From positions 1-64,000 of the forward strand of contig CALDUT010000019.1 of assembly GCA_937924775.1 (NCBI GenBank): a stretch of 64,000 bases of DNA, read 5' to 3'. Positions within the stretch are counted from its first letter, which is position 1, and every line of letters starts with the position of its first letter. Below the pieces are notes generated by a model that had not been told where the DNA came from, ran no database searches, and saw only the letters and a list, made by a program, of their open reading frames with translations. Position numbers and translations under genes: made by a program. This document shows positions 34,872 to 44,088 of the stretch, piece by piece. This DNA is from an uncultured Gemmata sp. Its GTDB lineage: Bacteria > Planctomycetota > Planctomycetia > Gemmatales > Gemmataceae.

Positions 34872-37800
34872 TTGTCGAATCCGCAGACGAAAGACACCAA
34901 AGAAAAAAAGGTCCGGGTTTTTAACCTGGCTAAGGAACTGAACGTCGAGAGCAAAGTTCTACTCGACTACTGTAAGGAATTGGGATTCACCGGAATCACC
35001 AATCAGCTGAGCGGCTTGGAGCCCGGCCAAGCCGAGGCGCTCAAGGAACGCGTCAAAAAGGGGCCAAAACCCGGCAGCGTCCCCCTGCCGGTACCCGGTA
35101 GCCCGCCGAAGTCCATCATTCCCCCGGCGGCAAAACTCGAAAAGACCATTCAAAACTTGCCCAAGGCGGCTCCCAAACCCGCTGCGAAATCCGCGGAGAC
35201 GGCCCCCGCGGCGCCCCCGCCCTCGACGGCTCCTGCGGCTGTCGAAACGCTCCCGGCCGCAGTGACCCCGACGCCAACTCCCGTGGTTACCCCAACCCTC
35301 CCCCCCGGAGAACGGCCGACACCGGCCACCCCGCCGGCGGCCGCAGCCTCCGCGACGCCACCAGTAAGCCCTGAAGCTCCCGCGGCAACGCCAACGCCAC
35401 CGGCTCCCTCCACCCCACCGACGCCCACACCCACAGCCGCCACCGTGCCACCGCCCCCGGTCCCGGCCCCCACCCCACCCGCACCGCCGCCGGTGCCGCG
35501 GAATGTCATCCCCACGCTGCCTGGCAGCGGAATTCGCAACTTGAACACAGGGCGATCCGGAACTGTCAGCGTTCCACGCACCACACCGGCTCCCACCAGC
35601 CCAACGCCCGCGGCTTCGACTGCCGGCCCCGCATCCCCGGTGTCACCGGCGACCTCACCGCCCATGCCCCCGACGCCGCCCCCCCCAACCCCAGCCGCCA
35701 CAGCTTCGGGTGGTCCCACCGCGCCAACAGGACCCACCACCGGACCGGCGCCCCCCCCGGCCGCAACCCCCGCTGCGCCCAAAAGCCCCCCCCCTTTGCC
35801 TAAGAACATCATTCCGCCGACGGCCACGCCCCCGACGCGGCCCGCGGTGTTGAATCGACCGCCGCAAGTTCCACCACCAAAACACCTTGCGCCGGCACGA
35901 ACATCAGCCAACCAAGCCCCGCCACCAGGAAGCCAACGCGCGGCTCCCTCGGGTGGCGCGGCCGGCCCCCGGCCTAGCGGCCCCGGACCGGGCGGAGGAG
36001 GCCCCCCCAGTGGCGGCCCGCCGTCAACTCGTCCGCCAATGCCGCCCAGCAAACCGGCCGGACCGGCCAAAAGTGGCTCCAGCCAATCGGTGAAGCTGAC
36101 CCCCGAAATGATCGAACGCTTGCGGGCCGCCAGTGCCCGCGGGCAACGGGTGTCGATGACCGAAATCGTCCGCACCCCCGCCGGCGGTGGCAAAACCAGC
36201 GAACCGCCCACCCGCCCCAGCGGACCCCAACGCGGTGGCGGCCGCAGTGCCAGCTTGGATAGCGAGGACGACGAGGACAAGAAAAAAGGCGTCATTGGCC
36301 GCGAGGCCCGCCACAAAGGGCGGACGGACAAAGGCCGTCAGTCCGGCCCCCGGGTCGACCGCAGCTCGATCGTGATTGGCGCAGGCGGCGTCGAGACGAT
36401 TGAAGAGCAGTTTGGCTCCCGACGTGGCCCCCGGGCTGCGCTACTGCGGAAAGCCAAACGCGAAAAGGTGGAGGTCAAGAAGGAAGGGAAGGTGGAAATT
36501 GCCCTTCCTATCACCGTGCGCGGCCTCTCCGAAGCCATTGGGATGAAGGTGGGCGAATTGATTCTGCGTCTTAAGAAAGAGACCAATTCGCTCTATTCCA
36601 TCAATGCGCCGGTGGATTTCGATACGGCGGCTCTCATTGCGATCGAGAAGAACATTGAGCTGGTCGCGAAGAAACAAAAGACCGCCGAAGAGCAACTCAT
36701 CGAAGACTTCGAACGCATGGCCCGGGAAGTCGACCCGGCCAAACTGCGTCCGCGGCCACCGATCGTCACCATCATGGGCCACGTCGACCATGGCAAAACC
36801 ACCCTGCTCGACAAGATTCGTCAGTCGAATGTAGCTGCGGGTGAAGTGGGGGGCATCACCCAATCCATCCGGGCGTGGTCGGTCACGCACCGGGTGGCCG
36901 ACCCAGAGCACCCCGATCAGAATCTGATCGATAAACGCATCACCTTCCTCGATACCCCGGGGCACGAAGCCTTCACCAAGATGCGGGCCCGCGGGGCCAA
37001 TGTGACGGATATTGCCGTCATCGTGGTCGCCGCCACCGATGGCGTCATGCCGCAAACGGAGGAAGCGATCGCCCACGCCCGGGCCGCCGGTGTGCGGATC
37101 ATCGTGGCCATCAACAAAATCGATGCTCCCAACGCCAACATCGAACGCACCCGCCGCCAACTGTACCAACTGGAACTTTTACCCGATAACATGGGCGGCG
37201 ACACCCAATTCGTGGAATGTTCCGCCCTCACCGGGCAAGGCATCGACGATCTGCTCACTGCCATCTCGATTGAGGCGGAACTGAACCTCGCCGACAAGCT
37301 ACAAGCCGACCCGGATCGCCCCGCCACCGGAACGTGCCTAGAAGCCTATATGAGTTCCGATGAAGGCGTCATGGCGACACTCCTGGTGCAGCAGGGCACC
37401 CTCAAGGTGGGCGATATCGTCCTGTGCGGGGCCACCTATGGTCGCGTGCGGGCCATGTACAACGATTTGGGACAACCCATCACCGAAGCCGGCCCCAGCA
37501 CCCCGGTACGGATCACCGGTCTGGACCGTGTTCCCAATGCCGACGACCCGTTCTACGTCGTTGAGGAGTTGGCCACGGCCAAAGAAATCGCCGAAGCGCG
37601 TGAGAAGAAGGAACGCGAAGAGAAATTGCTCAAAGCGGCCCCCGTGGTCGACATGGCCGCTCTCACCGCGGCCCGCAGCAAGCAGAAGATCACCGAATTG
37701 AAGGTGATTCTCAAAGCCGATGCCCGCGGTTCGGTCGAAGCGATTCGCAAAGAACTCGAAAAGCTGACGCACGAAGAAGTTACGACGCGCGTTCTCCACG

Positions 37801-38324
37801 CGGGCATCGGGGCGATCACCGAATCGGATGTCCAACTGGCTCTCACCAGCCCCAGCGATACGCTCATTGTCGGCTTCAACGTCACCGCCGACGATGCAGC
37901 TTTGAAACTGGCCGAAGAGCGTGGCATCAGCCTGCGCGAATACCAGATCATCTACAACTTGGTCGATGATGTGAAGGCCGCGTTGGAAGGGCGGCTCAAA
38001 CCGGTTGAGGAAGTCATTCACTTGGGCCGGGCGGTGGTGCGGCAAATCTTCAAAGTCGGGAAAGTCGGCACCATCGCCGGTTGCTACGTCACCAGCGGTG
38101 TGATCGAACGGACCGCCCGCGTGCGGGTGATCCGGGGGGGGGTCGTGGTTTATCCGCCGGCCGATAAAGTGGTCGGCCTGGATAGCCTCAAACGGTTTAA
38201 GGATGATGTCCGCGAAGTCCGCGAGGGCTTTGAGTGCGGTTTGAAAATCTCCGGTTTCGACGATGTCAAAGTGGACGATGTTATTGAAGCCTTCAAGATT
38301 GAAGTGCGCCAACGAACCCTCTGA
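34872..38324 (+). CDS. infB: translation initiation factor IF-2 with a very long Pro/Ala linker
   Basis: The start is TTG at 34872, six nucleotides after AGAGGAG; this places the IF2_N motif ([20 protein letters not shown]) at the N-terminus as expected. The protein has 1150 residues. About residues 60-420 are a low-complexity Pro/Ala/Thr/Gly linker. The GTPase domain holds [12 protein letters not shown] (~635), [18 protein letters not shown] and NKIDAPNAN (~749), followed by the EF-Tu-like domain 2, the IF-2 domain and the C-terminal fMet-tRNA-binding domain. The switch I segment differs from the usual GGITQHIGAY. IF-2 delivers initiator tRNA to the 30S subunit. Confidence 0.95.
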   Translation: MSNPQTKDTKEKKVRVFNLAKELNVESKVLLDYCKELGFTGITNQLSGLEPGQAEALKERVKKGPKPGSVPLPVPGSPPKSIIPPAAKLEKTIQNLPKAAPKPAAKSAETAPAAPPPSTAPAAVETLPAAVTPTPTPVVTPTLPPGERPTPATPPAAAASATPPVSPEAPAATPTPPAPSTPPTPTPTAATVPPPPVPAPTPPAPPPVPRNVIPTLPGSGIRNLNTGRSGTVSVPRTTPAPTSPTPAASTAGPASPVSPATSPPMPPTPPPPTPAATASGGPTAPTGPTTGPAPPPAATPAAPKSPPPLPKNIIPPTATPPTRPAVLNRPPQVPPPKHLAPARTSANQAPPPGSQRAAPSGGAAGPRPSGPGPGGGGPPSGGPPSTRPPMPPSKPAGPAKSGSSQSVKLTPEMIERLRAASARGQRVSMTEIVRTPAGGGKTSEPPTRPSGPQRGGGRSASLDSEDDEDKKKGVIGREARHKGRTDKGRQSGPRVDRSSIVIGAGGVETIEEQFGSRRGPRAALLRKAKREKVEVKKEGKVEIALPITVRGLSEAIGMKVGELILRLKKETNSLYSINAPVDFDTAALIAIEKNIELVAKKQKTAEEQLIEDFERMAREVDPAKLRPRPPIVTIMGHVDHGKTTLLDKIRQSNVAAGEVGGITQSIRAWSVTHRVADPEHPDQNLIDKRITFLDTPGHEAFTKMRARGANVTDIAVIVVAATDGVMPQTEEAIAHARAAGVRIIVAINKIDAPNANIERTRRQLYQLELLPDNMGGDTQFVECSALTGQGIDDLLTAISIEAELNLADKLQADPDRPATGTCLEAYMSSDEGVMATLLVQQGTLKVGDIVLCGATYGRVRAMYNDLGQPITEAGPSTPVRITGLDRVPNADDPFYVVEELATAKEIAEAREKKEREEKLLKAAPVVDMAALTAARSKQKITELKVILKADARGSVEAIRKELEKLTHEEVTTRVLHAGIGAITESDVQLALTSPSDTLIVGFNVTADDAALKLAEERGISLREYQIIYNLVDDVKAALEGRLKPVEEVIHLGRAVVRQIFKVGKVGTIAGCYVTSGVIERTARVRVIRGGVVVYPPADKVVGLDSLKRFKDDVREVREGFECGLKISGFDDVKVDDVIEAFKIEVRQRTL

Positions 38325-38332
38325 GGCATACT

Positions 38333-38371
38333 AGCGCGGCCGCAGAAGCGCATAACGCCATCGGCCGCGCT
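38333..38371. other. 10-bp hairpin between infB and the DUF503 gene
   Basis: AGCGCGGCCG (38333-38342) and CGGCCGCGCT (38362-38371) pair perfectly across 19 nt, starting nine nucleotides after the infB stop. There is no T tract, so it may tune read-through or protect mRNA rather than end transcription. Confidence 0.55.
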
Positions 38372-38430
38372 AACCTCATAGGCCCTGCCAGCACGGCAAG
38401 CGGGGGTTCTTACAAAAAAACGACAAACTC

Positions 38431-38724
38431 ATGGTCGTCGGTACCCTATCCGCCCGGCTTCTGGTTCGCGACTCCCGATCACTCAAGGACAAACGCCAAG
38501 TGGTACGGAGCATTCTTGACCGGATGCGCAACCGCTTCAACGTCTCGGCCGCCGAAGTGGACACTCATGACGACGTAAAATTGGTAACGCTGGCGTTCGC
38601 TGTTGTCGGCTTCGAAACGGCCGCGGTGCAAGGGGTACTGCACACCATCGCCCACGCCCTGCGGGCACACCCGGTGGCGGAGTACCTCGGCAGTGAAGTC
38701 GTCGTGGGTACGAAAGTCGTATAA
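38431..38724 (+). CDS. DUF503 (YlxP-like) protein
   Basis: A 97-residue protein matching DUF503: MVVGTLSARLLVRDSRSLKD, KRQVVRSILDRMRNRFNVSA and AEVDTHDDVKLVTLAFAVVG. It has a ferredoxin-like fold and is found between infB and rbfA in many bacteria, where a role in ribosome function or translation is suspected. Here it sits 106 nt after infB and 45 nt before rbfA. Confidence 0.9.
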   Translation: MVVGTLSARLLVRDSRSLKDKRQVVRSILDRMRNRFNVSAAEVDTHDDVKLVTLAFAVVGFETAAVQGVLHTIAHALRAHPVAEYLGSEVVVGTKVV

Positions 38725-38769
38725 ATTCCTAACTCCTGCGGCTCGGCAGCCGTAGAGCGAGTGATCATC

Positions 38770-39210
38770 ATGAAACCGCATCGACTAGCGCGCGTGTCGG
38801 AAGTGATTCGGGAAACCGCAGCCAATACCATTTTGTTCGAACTGAAAGACCCCCGGGTCAAAGGCGTGACGGTCACACGCACCGAGGTCTCCCCCGATTT
38901 GCAACACGCAAAAATCTACGTTTCCATCATGGGAACGGAGAAAGAACAACAACTGACCATGCACGGGCTCAAAAGTGCCGCGGGATTCATCCAAACCAAA
39001 ATCGCCGATCGATTGACCTCCCGTTATGTTCCGCATGTAACCTTCGTTATGGATGAAGGCGTCAAGAAAAGCATTGCCATTGCGCGGATCATCCGCGAAG
39101 AGAACGAACGGCGGGCCGCAAATCCACCGCCCGCCGACACCGAGAATACCACCGACGCCACCGAAGCCGATGCTTCCGAACAACCTCCGGAAAGTTCGAC
39201 CAACAATTGA
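38770..39210 (+). CDS. rbfA: 30S ribosome-binding factor RbfA
   Basis: I choose ATG at 38770 (MKPHRLARVSEVIRETAANT); GTG at 38761 in the same frame is the alternative. The KH-like fold of RbfA is seen in VKGVTVTRTEVSPDLQHAKI, YVSIMGTEKEQ and VPHVTFVMDEGVKKSIAIAR. The last ~35 residues form an acidic Pro/Thr/Glu-rich tail that is not part of the usual domain. RbfA helps 16S rRNA maturation at the 5' end helix. It closes the cluster. Confidence 0.93.
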   Translation: MKPHRLARVSEVIRETAANTILFELKDPRVKGVTVTRTEVSPDLQHAKIYVSIMGTEKEQQLTMHGLKSAAGFIQTKIADRLTSRYVPHVTFVMDEGVKKSIAIARIIREENERRAANPPPADTENTTDATEADASEQPPESSTNN

Positions 39211-39333
39211 CCGGTGCCCACAACCGTGCGCCTGAGTATGAGTTGAATCACCCCGCGTGCCGAACCCCCGCGCCCCGCGTGCCCGCGGCTCATTGAGGAG
39301 CCAGGGTTTTTCTTGGGAAATGGAGCCCACCGA

Positions 39334-40131
39334 ATGCCGGCCATCACCAATAAGCAGCAGCTGTTAACGCAAGTCCAAGCGGCCCTCAAAAAGCGATTCG
39401 CCCTCCCGGCCGTCGAGGTGGAATCACGCCGCCCCCTTTTGGAGGAATTGATTTACGCCATCTGTCGGGAAGGCAGCACCACACCCGAGGCCGACGCGGC
39501 CTTTGAGCGGCTGAAGAAATCGTTTGTGGATTGGAACGAAATCCGTGTCTCCACGGTTCAGGAAGTGGCCGATGTACTCCGGCCTCTGCCCCAAGCCGGA
39601 CTCCGCGCCGGCTGGATCATCGGCGTTCTCCAAGCCGTTTTCGAGTTGAATTACTCCTTCGAAATCGGCGACATGGAAAAGAAAGGCCTCAAGCATGCCG
39701 CCAAACAAATTTCCCGGTACTTCAACACCAAAGACTTGGAAACCAAAGGACTGAAGCAAGCGGCCAAGCAAATTGCCCGCTTCAAGCAGGTCAACGATTT
39801 TGCGGTCGCGTGGGTGGTGCAGCGGTCGTTGGGCGGGCATGCCATCCCCCTCGATGGCCCCACGCTGCGTGTCCTGCAGCGGCTGGGCGTGGTGGATGCC
39901 GATGTGGATCTGGAGGATTTGGAATCCCTCCGCAGCGGGCTGGAACACGTCATTCCCAAAGCCCGCGGACCGGAATTCACTGAGTTGATGAGCCTGCACG
40001 CCAAGGACATCTGCACCGAGAAGGATCCGCTGTGTAGCAAATGCCCGGTGGTAACCGAATGCCCCACCGGGCAGGAAGCGACGGCGAAGAAAAGCGATAA
40101 AAACGACGGCAAGCCCAAAAAATCCCGGTGA
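39334..40131 (+). CDS. endonuclease III-like Fe-S protein with internal duplication
   Basis: ATG at 39334 with GGAG upstream gives 265 residues. The C-terminal C227-x6-C234-x2-C237-x5-C243 is the [4Fe-4S] loop of the endonuclease III/MutY superfamily, and LDGPTLRVLQRLGVV matches the segment carrying the catalytic Asp region (normally VDTHV.R...RLG). In contrast, the LPGVG.KTA hairpin with the catalytic lysine is not recognisable. Residues 113-151 hold two copies of an 18-residue unit (MEKKGLKHAAKQISRYF and LETKGLKQAAKQIARF). The end is a Lys-rich tail. It probably binds damaged DNA but may lack normal lyase chemistry. Confidence 0.78.
   Translation: MPAITNKQQLLTQVQAALKKRFALPAVEVESRRPLLEELIYAICREGSTTPEADAAFERLKKSFVDWNEIRVSTVQEVADVLRPLPQAGLRAGWIIGVLQAVFELNYSFEIGDMEKKGLKHAAKQISRYFNTKDLETKGLKQAAKQIARFKQVNDFAVAWVVQRSLGGHAIPLDGPTLRVLQRLGVVDADVDLEDLESLRSGLEHVIPKARGPEFTELMSLHAKDICTEKDPLCSKCPVVTECPTGQEATAKKSDKNDGKPKKSR
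39670..39786 (+). repeat. in-frame tandem duplication, two 54-nt units
   Basis: Units 39670-39723 and 39733-39786 encode 18 residues each, separated by 9 nt (Asn-Thr-Lys). They share KGLK-AAKQI-R in both copies. The repeat adds about 21 residues just before the position of the helix-hairpin-helix of the gene. Confidence 0.75.
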
Positions 40132-40156
40132 TTTGCTTCCCCGCTTCACAGCACGA

Positions 40157-40939
40157 TTATTTCTGGCCGGTCAGCATCGCTTTGGTCGCCTGGAGAATTT
40201 CGCCAATCTTTTCGTCGGTGAGATCGTCCGGAGCTAATTCCCACCGCTGCTGAATGCGGAAGCGATGGTAAATGATCACGGTGATCGGCACCCGCTCGCC
40301 AATCCCGAAAGTCCGAATCGCCGGGGACGAAACCGGTACCAATCCGATGGGCACATGATCCGCTTGGACTTTGGCCGCAAAGGCTCGGATTTCATCGGCG
40401 TAACTATCGCGGTTCTCGTCGTCGGGGTACTCCTTCGGCACTTCGAGGCGTTCTTCGCTGCCATCGGGCTTCTTGACGGCCACAATCTTGGACCCGCCGT
40501 CGAGTCGCAAATACATAGCGAAGGCCGACAACTTATCAGAAGCATATTTGGGTATCAGATTATCGACCCCCTGGATGAGCTTGCCCAAGCCACTTTGTTC
40601 GTCCAGATTCTTCAGTTCGCTGCGGACGAAGATCGCCACCACGGGAGCCAACCCATACTCGCATATTAGGCAATGGATCTTGCCGGTGCGGTTCCGCGGA
40701 TCGGGAGATTCCCGGCCATCAGGGCTCACAATCGGCTTTTTGAAACGATTATCGACGACCAATTGGGCCCGGAACGTACCGGGCACGACATTCGCTAGAG
40801 TGGCCCCGGCGATTATCGCAGTGGCCGCCTCCAAAGCGGATGGGGTGGCCGAGGGAGACGCGGACTGTTGGGCCGGTACCGTCAGGGCGATGCCGGTCAA
40901 CGTCCCCGCGGCCAGAATTGTGGATCGCAACGGCATCAT
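40157..40939 (-). CDS. secreted protein with CxxC, thioredoxin-fold-like
   Basis: A 260-residue protein with signal peptide (MMPLRSTILAAGTLTGIALT VPAQQ; split across the cleavage region). The mature part has C90-LI-C93 followed by EYGLAPVVAIFVRSEL, then LRLDGGSKIVAVKKPDG, VPIGLVPVSSPAIRTFGIGE and a C-terminal VPITVIIYHRF strand. The order of CxxC, PVV-x-IF strand, middle helix and late TVxVY-type strand parallels the shorter protein at 25369-25908, so the two look like distant paralogues. Role unknown; exported and possibly redox related. Confidence 0.6.
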   Translation of the reverse strand: MMPLRSTILAAGTLTGIALTVPAQQSASPSATPSALEAATAIIAGATLANVVPGTFRAQLVVDNRFKKPIVSPDGRESPDPRNRTGKIHCLICEYGLAPVVAIFVRSELKNLDEQSGLGKLIQGVDNLIPKYASDKLSAFAMYLRLDGGSKIVAVKKPDGSEERLEVPKEYPDDENRDSYADEIRAFAAKVQADHVPIGLVPVSSPAIRTFGIGERVPITVIIYHRFRIQQRWELAPDDLTDEKIGEILQATKAMLTGQK

Positions 40940-41110
40940 TTCATCTCCCCCGAAACCGCGCAGATGATATTGTTACATTGACGGCGCGCGGATGCCCCGT
41001 CAAGCGTGGGAGCGAGTATATCCTTGTAACGGCCGCGGCGTTCTCGGTAAGATCGGTACAGCGGCCCTGTCGGCATCTCCGGTATTGCCAGCGGATGTGG
41101 TATTTACGCT

Positions 41111-42637
41111 ATGGCTATTGAATTACGCTGCCCGGATTGCCGGGCGAAACTTCGCCTGAAAGCCGCCCCCCAACCGGGCACCGACATCGAATGCCCCAAG
41201 TGCGAAGCGGTTTTCACAGCTCCCGATCTCGATGACGACGATGCGGACACCCCGCCGCCTAAGAAGAAAAAAATCCCCGAAGTTGCCTCGAAAGCCAAAG
41301 CCGCTGACCAAAAAACGGACAGCCCGAAAGCCCCGCTTCCCCGCGGGCCACGCAAACGCCGCGCCAAAAAGAAAGAAACTAGCAAGTTGTCGTTGATTCT
41401 GATGATCGGGGCCGCGGTGGTGATGGTTGGCGTCATGAGCGGCACCCTCATCTGGTTTTTTACGCGAACCTCCAAAGCCGTCGAAATGTTTTACTATGTG
41501 CCCGAAGATGCCCAATTCGCCATCGGCATCAACATCGGGCATGCCCAAAAGTACCCCAAATTCTATGAACAGGTGAAATCCTCGCAAGAAGGCACCGACT
41601 TCAAAATCGCCGGGCAAACCATCGCCAAAGCCGCCGGTACCGACTTCGAGGCCCTGATCGATTACATGGTCCGAGCCGATTCCTTCAGCCAAGGGTCGGC
41701 GATCGTCTTTCGCACCAAGGAAGAATTCGATAGCGAAGCCCTCGCCAAAATCCCCAATGCGACCAAGAAAACCGCGTCAGGTGTCACGTATTATGTGACT
41801 CCCAACATTCTGCCGGGCGGTCAGAGCGGGATCGTGTTTGCACCCACCAATCGGCTGATTGTCGTTTGCCGCAGGGACATGGAAAATAAGCCGGCGTTCC
41901 AGAAAATGCTCACCGGGCACGCCGATAATCGCGAAAAAACGCTCGGGATTCGCATGGGCCCGCTCGGAAAACGCATCACTCGCGGCACTTTCTGGCAGAT
42001 GACGCTCTACGACAACAACGTTCGCCCCCCCAGCCCACCGCAAACGCAACCGACGACTCCCGGCGGTGCTGGTGGCGCCCCCCAGCAACCCGGCGACGAT
42101 ACCGAAGAACAATTCAAACGGGTACAAGCCGAAGCCCTCAACGGGGCCCAAGGCATGGGCGTGAAAGCCAGCCTCGGCAGCCGCGAAGTCCGCTTCGAGA
42201 TTGTTGTGTGGCACAAAGATAGTGACAAAGCTTCCGAATATGCCAAAAAGATGCAAGACAGTGAACTCGGCAAAGGGGATGAAGGCGAACCGCCGCGATG
42301 GTTCAAGAACAAAACGCAAGGACTGGGCGACCGCAAAGTGGCCGCGCAGTTACTTTCCAACATCGGTTTCGGTTCCTCTGGAGAACTCTTCTACGCGAAA
42401 AGTGCCGTTGAAACGGTCGATATGCAACAACAAGCGGGGACAATCATTCTGAAAGTCACTGGGCAATCGAAAGACGCTACCGGCGGTGGCCCCGGTGTTA
42501 TGCCGGGGACGCGTCGCCGCCGCGGGATCCACAACCGATCGATCCGGCGCACCGGCCGATGCCCCTGGGCCGCTCCGCTGGCAACCGCTGCCCCGTGCCA
42601 GCTGAAACCCACTGGTGTCGCGGGGGAAACCCTGTGA
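41111..42637 (+). CDS. zinc-ribbon (MJ0042-type) single-pass membrane protein
   Basis: The 508-residue product starts with a zinc ribbon, LRCPDCRAKLRLKA then IECPKCEAVFTAP (two CPxC pairs), continues with a Lys/Pro-rich cytoplasmic linker, one membrane helix (LSLILMIGAAVVMVGVMSGT LIWFF region, ~100-122) and an outer domain of about 350 residues of unknown fold (VPEDAQFAIGINIGHAQK). Such N-terminal MJ0042 ribbons are frequent in Gemmataceae proteins. The last ~35 residues are Arg-rich and unlike the rest; a frameshift near 42497 would give a Pro-rich end instead. It overlaps the start of queC. Confidence 0.65.
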   Translation: MAIELRCPDCRAKLRLKAAPQPGTDIECPKCEAVFTAPDLDDDDADTPPPKKKKIPEVASKAKAADQKTDSPKAPLPRGPRKRRAKKKETSKLSLILMIGAAVVMVGVMSGTLIWFFTRTSKAVEMFYYVPEDAQFAIGINIGHAQKYPKFYEQVKSSQEGTDFKIAGQTIAKAAGTDFEALIDYMVRADSFSQGSAIVFRTKEEFDSEALAKIPNATKKTASGVTYYVTPNILPGGQSGIVFAPTNRLIVVCRRDMENKPAFQKMLTGHADNREKTLGIRMGPLGKRITRGTFWQMTLYDNNVRPPSPPQTQPTTPGGAGGAPQQPGDDTEEQFKRVQAEALNGAQGMGVKASLGSREVRFEIVVWHKDSDKASEYAKKMQDSELGKGDEGEPPRWFKNKTQGLGDRKVAAQLLSNIGFGSSGELFYAKSAVETVDMQQQAGTIILKVTGQSKDATGGGPGVMPGTRRRRGIHNRSIRRTGRCPWAAPLATAAPCQLKPTGVAGETL

Positions 42638-43335
42638 ACGGCACCAGCTGGCCCCCCCGCGACGCCAACAGCCCGTTGGCCGTTCTCGTCAGCGGTGGCC
42701 TGGATAGTGCGATTTTGCTGGCCGAAGCGGTTCGTGCCTACCCGCGAGTGTATCCGGTGTATGTTCGCACCGGACTCTACTGGGAAACGGTAGAACGCGA
42801 ATATCTTGAGCGTTTTCTGCATTCGATTCGGTGCCCCGCCTTGCAACCCCTAGTCGTTCTCGATCAACCGATTGGCGACGTTTACGGCACGCACTGGAGC
42901 ATTTCCGGCAAAGGCGTCCCAACGGCCCAGACCCCCGACGACGCGGTCTTCCTCCCCGGCCGCAACGTGCTGCTCTTGGCCAAACCCCTGCTGTGGTGTC
43001 ATCTCAACGGCGTACCGGAAATCGCAACTGCCCCCTTGGGAACCAACCCCTTCCCCGATGCGACCCCCGCGTTTTACGATAACTTCGCCGCGATCGTCAG
43101 CTCGGCCATCACCGGCCAGGTCCGCGTGCTACGCCCCTATGCCGCGCTTCACAAAGTCGATGTGTTGCGACGTGGCCACGGCTTGCGGTTAGAACATACG
43201 TTCTCGTGTATCCGGCCGCGCCATGGCCAGCATTGCGGAACTTGCAATAAATGTGCGGAACGCCAGGCCGGATTCCGAGAAGCCGAAATAACCGACCCCA
43301 CCGAATACGCGGACTTGGGACACGCTAACGGTTAG
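42634..43335 (+). CDS. queC: 7-cyano-7-deazaguanine synthase QueC-like
   Basis: The start is GTG at 42634, which overlaps the TGA of the upstream gene (GTGA) and follows a GGGGGAA ribosome site. The 233-residue protein has the ATP-pyrophosphatase P-loop LVSGGLDS (18-25) and the zinc site C192, C201, C204, C207 (HCGTCNKCAERQAGF). QueC converts 7-carboxy-7-deazaguanine to preQ0 with ATP and ammonia. Length and Cys spacing fit the family. With queD at 148 nt downstream it forms part of the queuosine/7-deazaguanine route; queE and queF are not in the window. Confidence 0.88.
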   Translation: MNGTSWPPRDANSPLAVLVSGGLDSAILLAEAVRAYPRVYPVYVRTGLYWETVEREYLERFLHSIRCPALQPLVVLDQPIGDVYGTHWSISGKGVPTAQTPDDAVFLPGRNVLLLAKPLLWCHLNGVPEIATAPLGTNPFPDATPAFYDNFAAIVSSAITGQVRVLRPYAALHKVDVLRRGHGLRLEHTFSCIRPRHGQHCGTCNKCAERQAGFREAEITDPTEYADLGHANG

Positions 43336-43482
43336 CAGCCCCCGGGGAGAAACGATGGTCCCCGTCCGCAGGAGAAAAGACCCACACTCGAGGGACAAAC
43401 GGCGTTTCTTGAAGGCTCCGGAAACCGTTTCGGCCGACGCAGCAGATGGAGAATAGCGCTCACCAGCCCTTGCGGAGAAGCG

Positions 43483-43944
43483 ATGTTTCGCGTTACCAAA
43501 GAAATTCACTTCTGCTACGGTCACCGGCTGCTGAACTACGCCGGCAAATGCCGCCACCTGCATGGCCACAACGGCCGGGCTGTGATCACGCTGGAAGCGG
43601 AAGCTCTTGATACTCTTGGTATGGTCGTGGATTTTTCGGAAATCAAACGGATTGTCGGACGCTGGATCGACGAACAACTCGATCACCGCATGCTTCTGCA
43701 CGAAGCCGATCCGATTATCCCCGAGCTGATCCGTCAGGGCGAACCCTTCGTCACGCTCAACGCCAACCCGACGGCGGAAAACATCGCCCGACTCATTTTC
43801 GAACGGACCACGGCCCACGGTCTACCGGTCGTCGAAGTGACGCTGTGGGAAACGGAAACATCGTTCGCCACCTATCGCCCCCAAAACCCTGAAACCGGCC
43901 CGCCGTTACGGATGCGTGAAGTCGCGGCTCGCCCCACGATCTAA
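43483..43944 (+). CDS. queD: 6-carboxy-tetrahydropterin synthase QueD-like
   Basis: A 153-residue member of the PTPS/QueD family. Zinc ligands H14 (CYGHRL), H27 and H29 (CRHLHGHN) and catalytic C23 are present, followed by DFSEIKRIVGRWIDEQLDHR (the Asp/His of the family) and the substrate-binding Glu in VTLWETETSFA. QueD makes 6-carboxy-tetrahydropterin from dihydroneopterin triphosphate, the first step after GTP cyclohydrolase. Adjacent to queC on the same strand. Confidence 0.9.
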   Translation: MFRVTKEIHFCYGHRLLNYAGKCRHLHGHNGRAVITLEAEALDTLGMVVDFSEIKRIVGRWIDEQLDHRMLLHEADPIIPELIRQGEPFVTLNANPTAENIARLIFERTTAHGLPVVEVTLWETETSFATYRPQNPETGPPLRMREVAARPTI

Positions 43945-44088
43945 CAGTGGTTTGTCCATCCACCGATTTTCGCCTCCACCGCTTCACTTCGACTTGCGGA
44001 CCGCACGAAAATTGGTTCCAATGCCATACTGAATCGCTCTTGGCGCACGGATGCACCCCGGGAGTCCCCCGGCTACGGAATTGTCGCC

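Noticed and set aside
35150-36331. 393-codon Gly/Val-rich minus-strand frame
   Set aside because: It is the mirror of the Pro/Ala linker of infB; low-complexity DNA stays open in several frames.
43336-43482. preQ1 riboswitch ahead of queD
   Set aside because: I looked for the small H-type pseudoknot pattern near the ribosome site and found no convincing stem plus A-rich tail.
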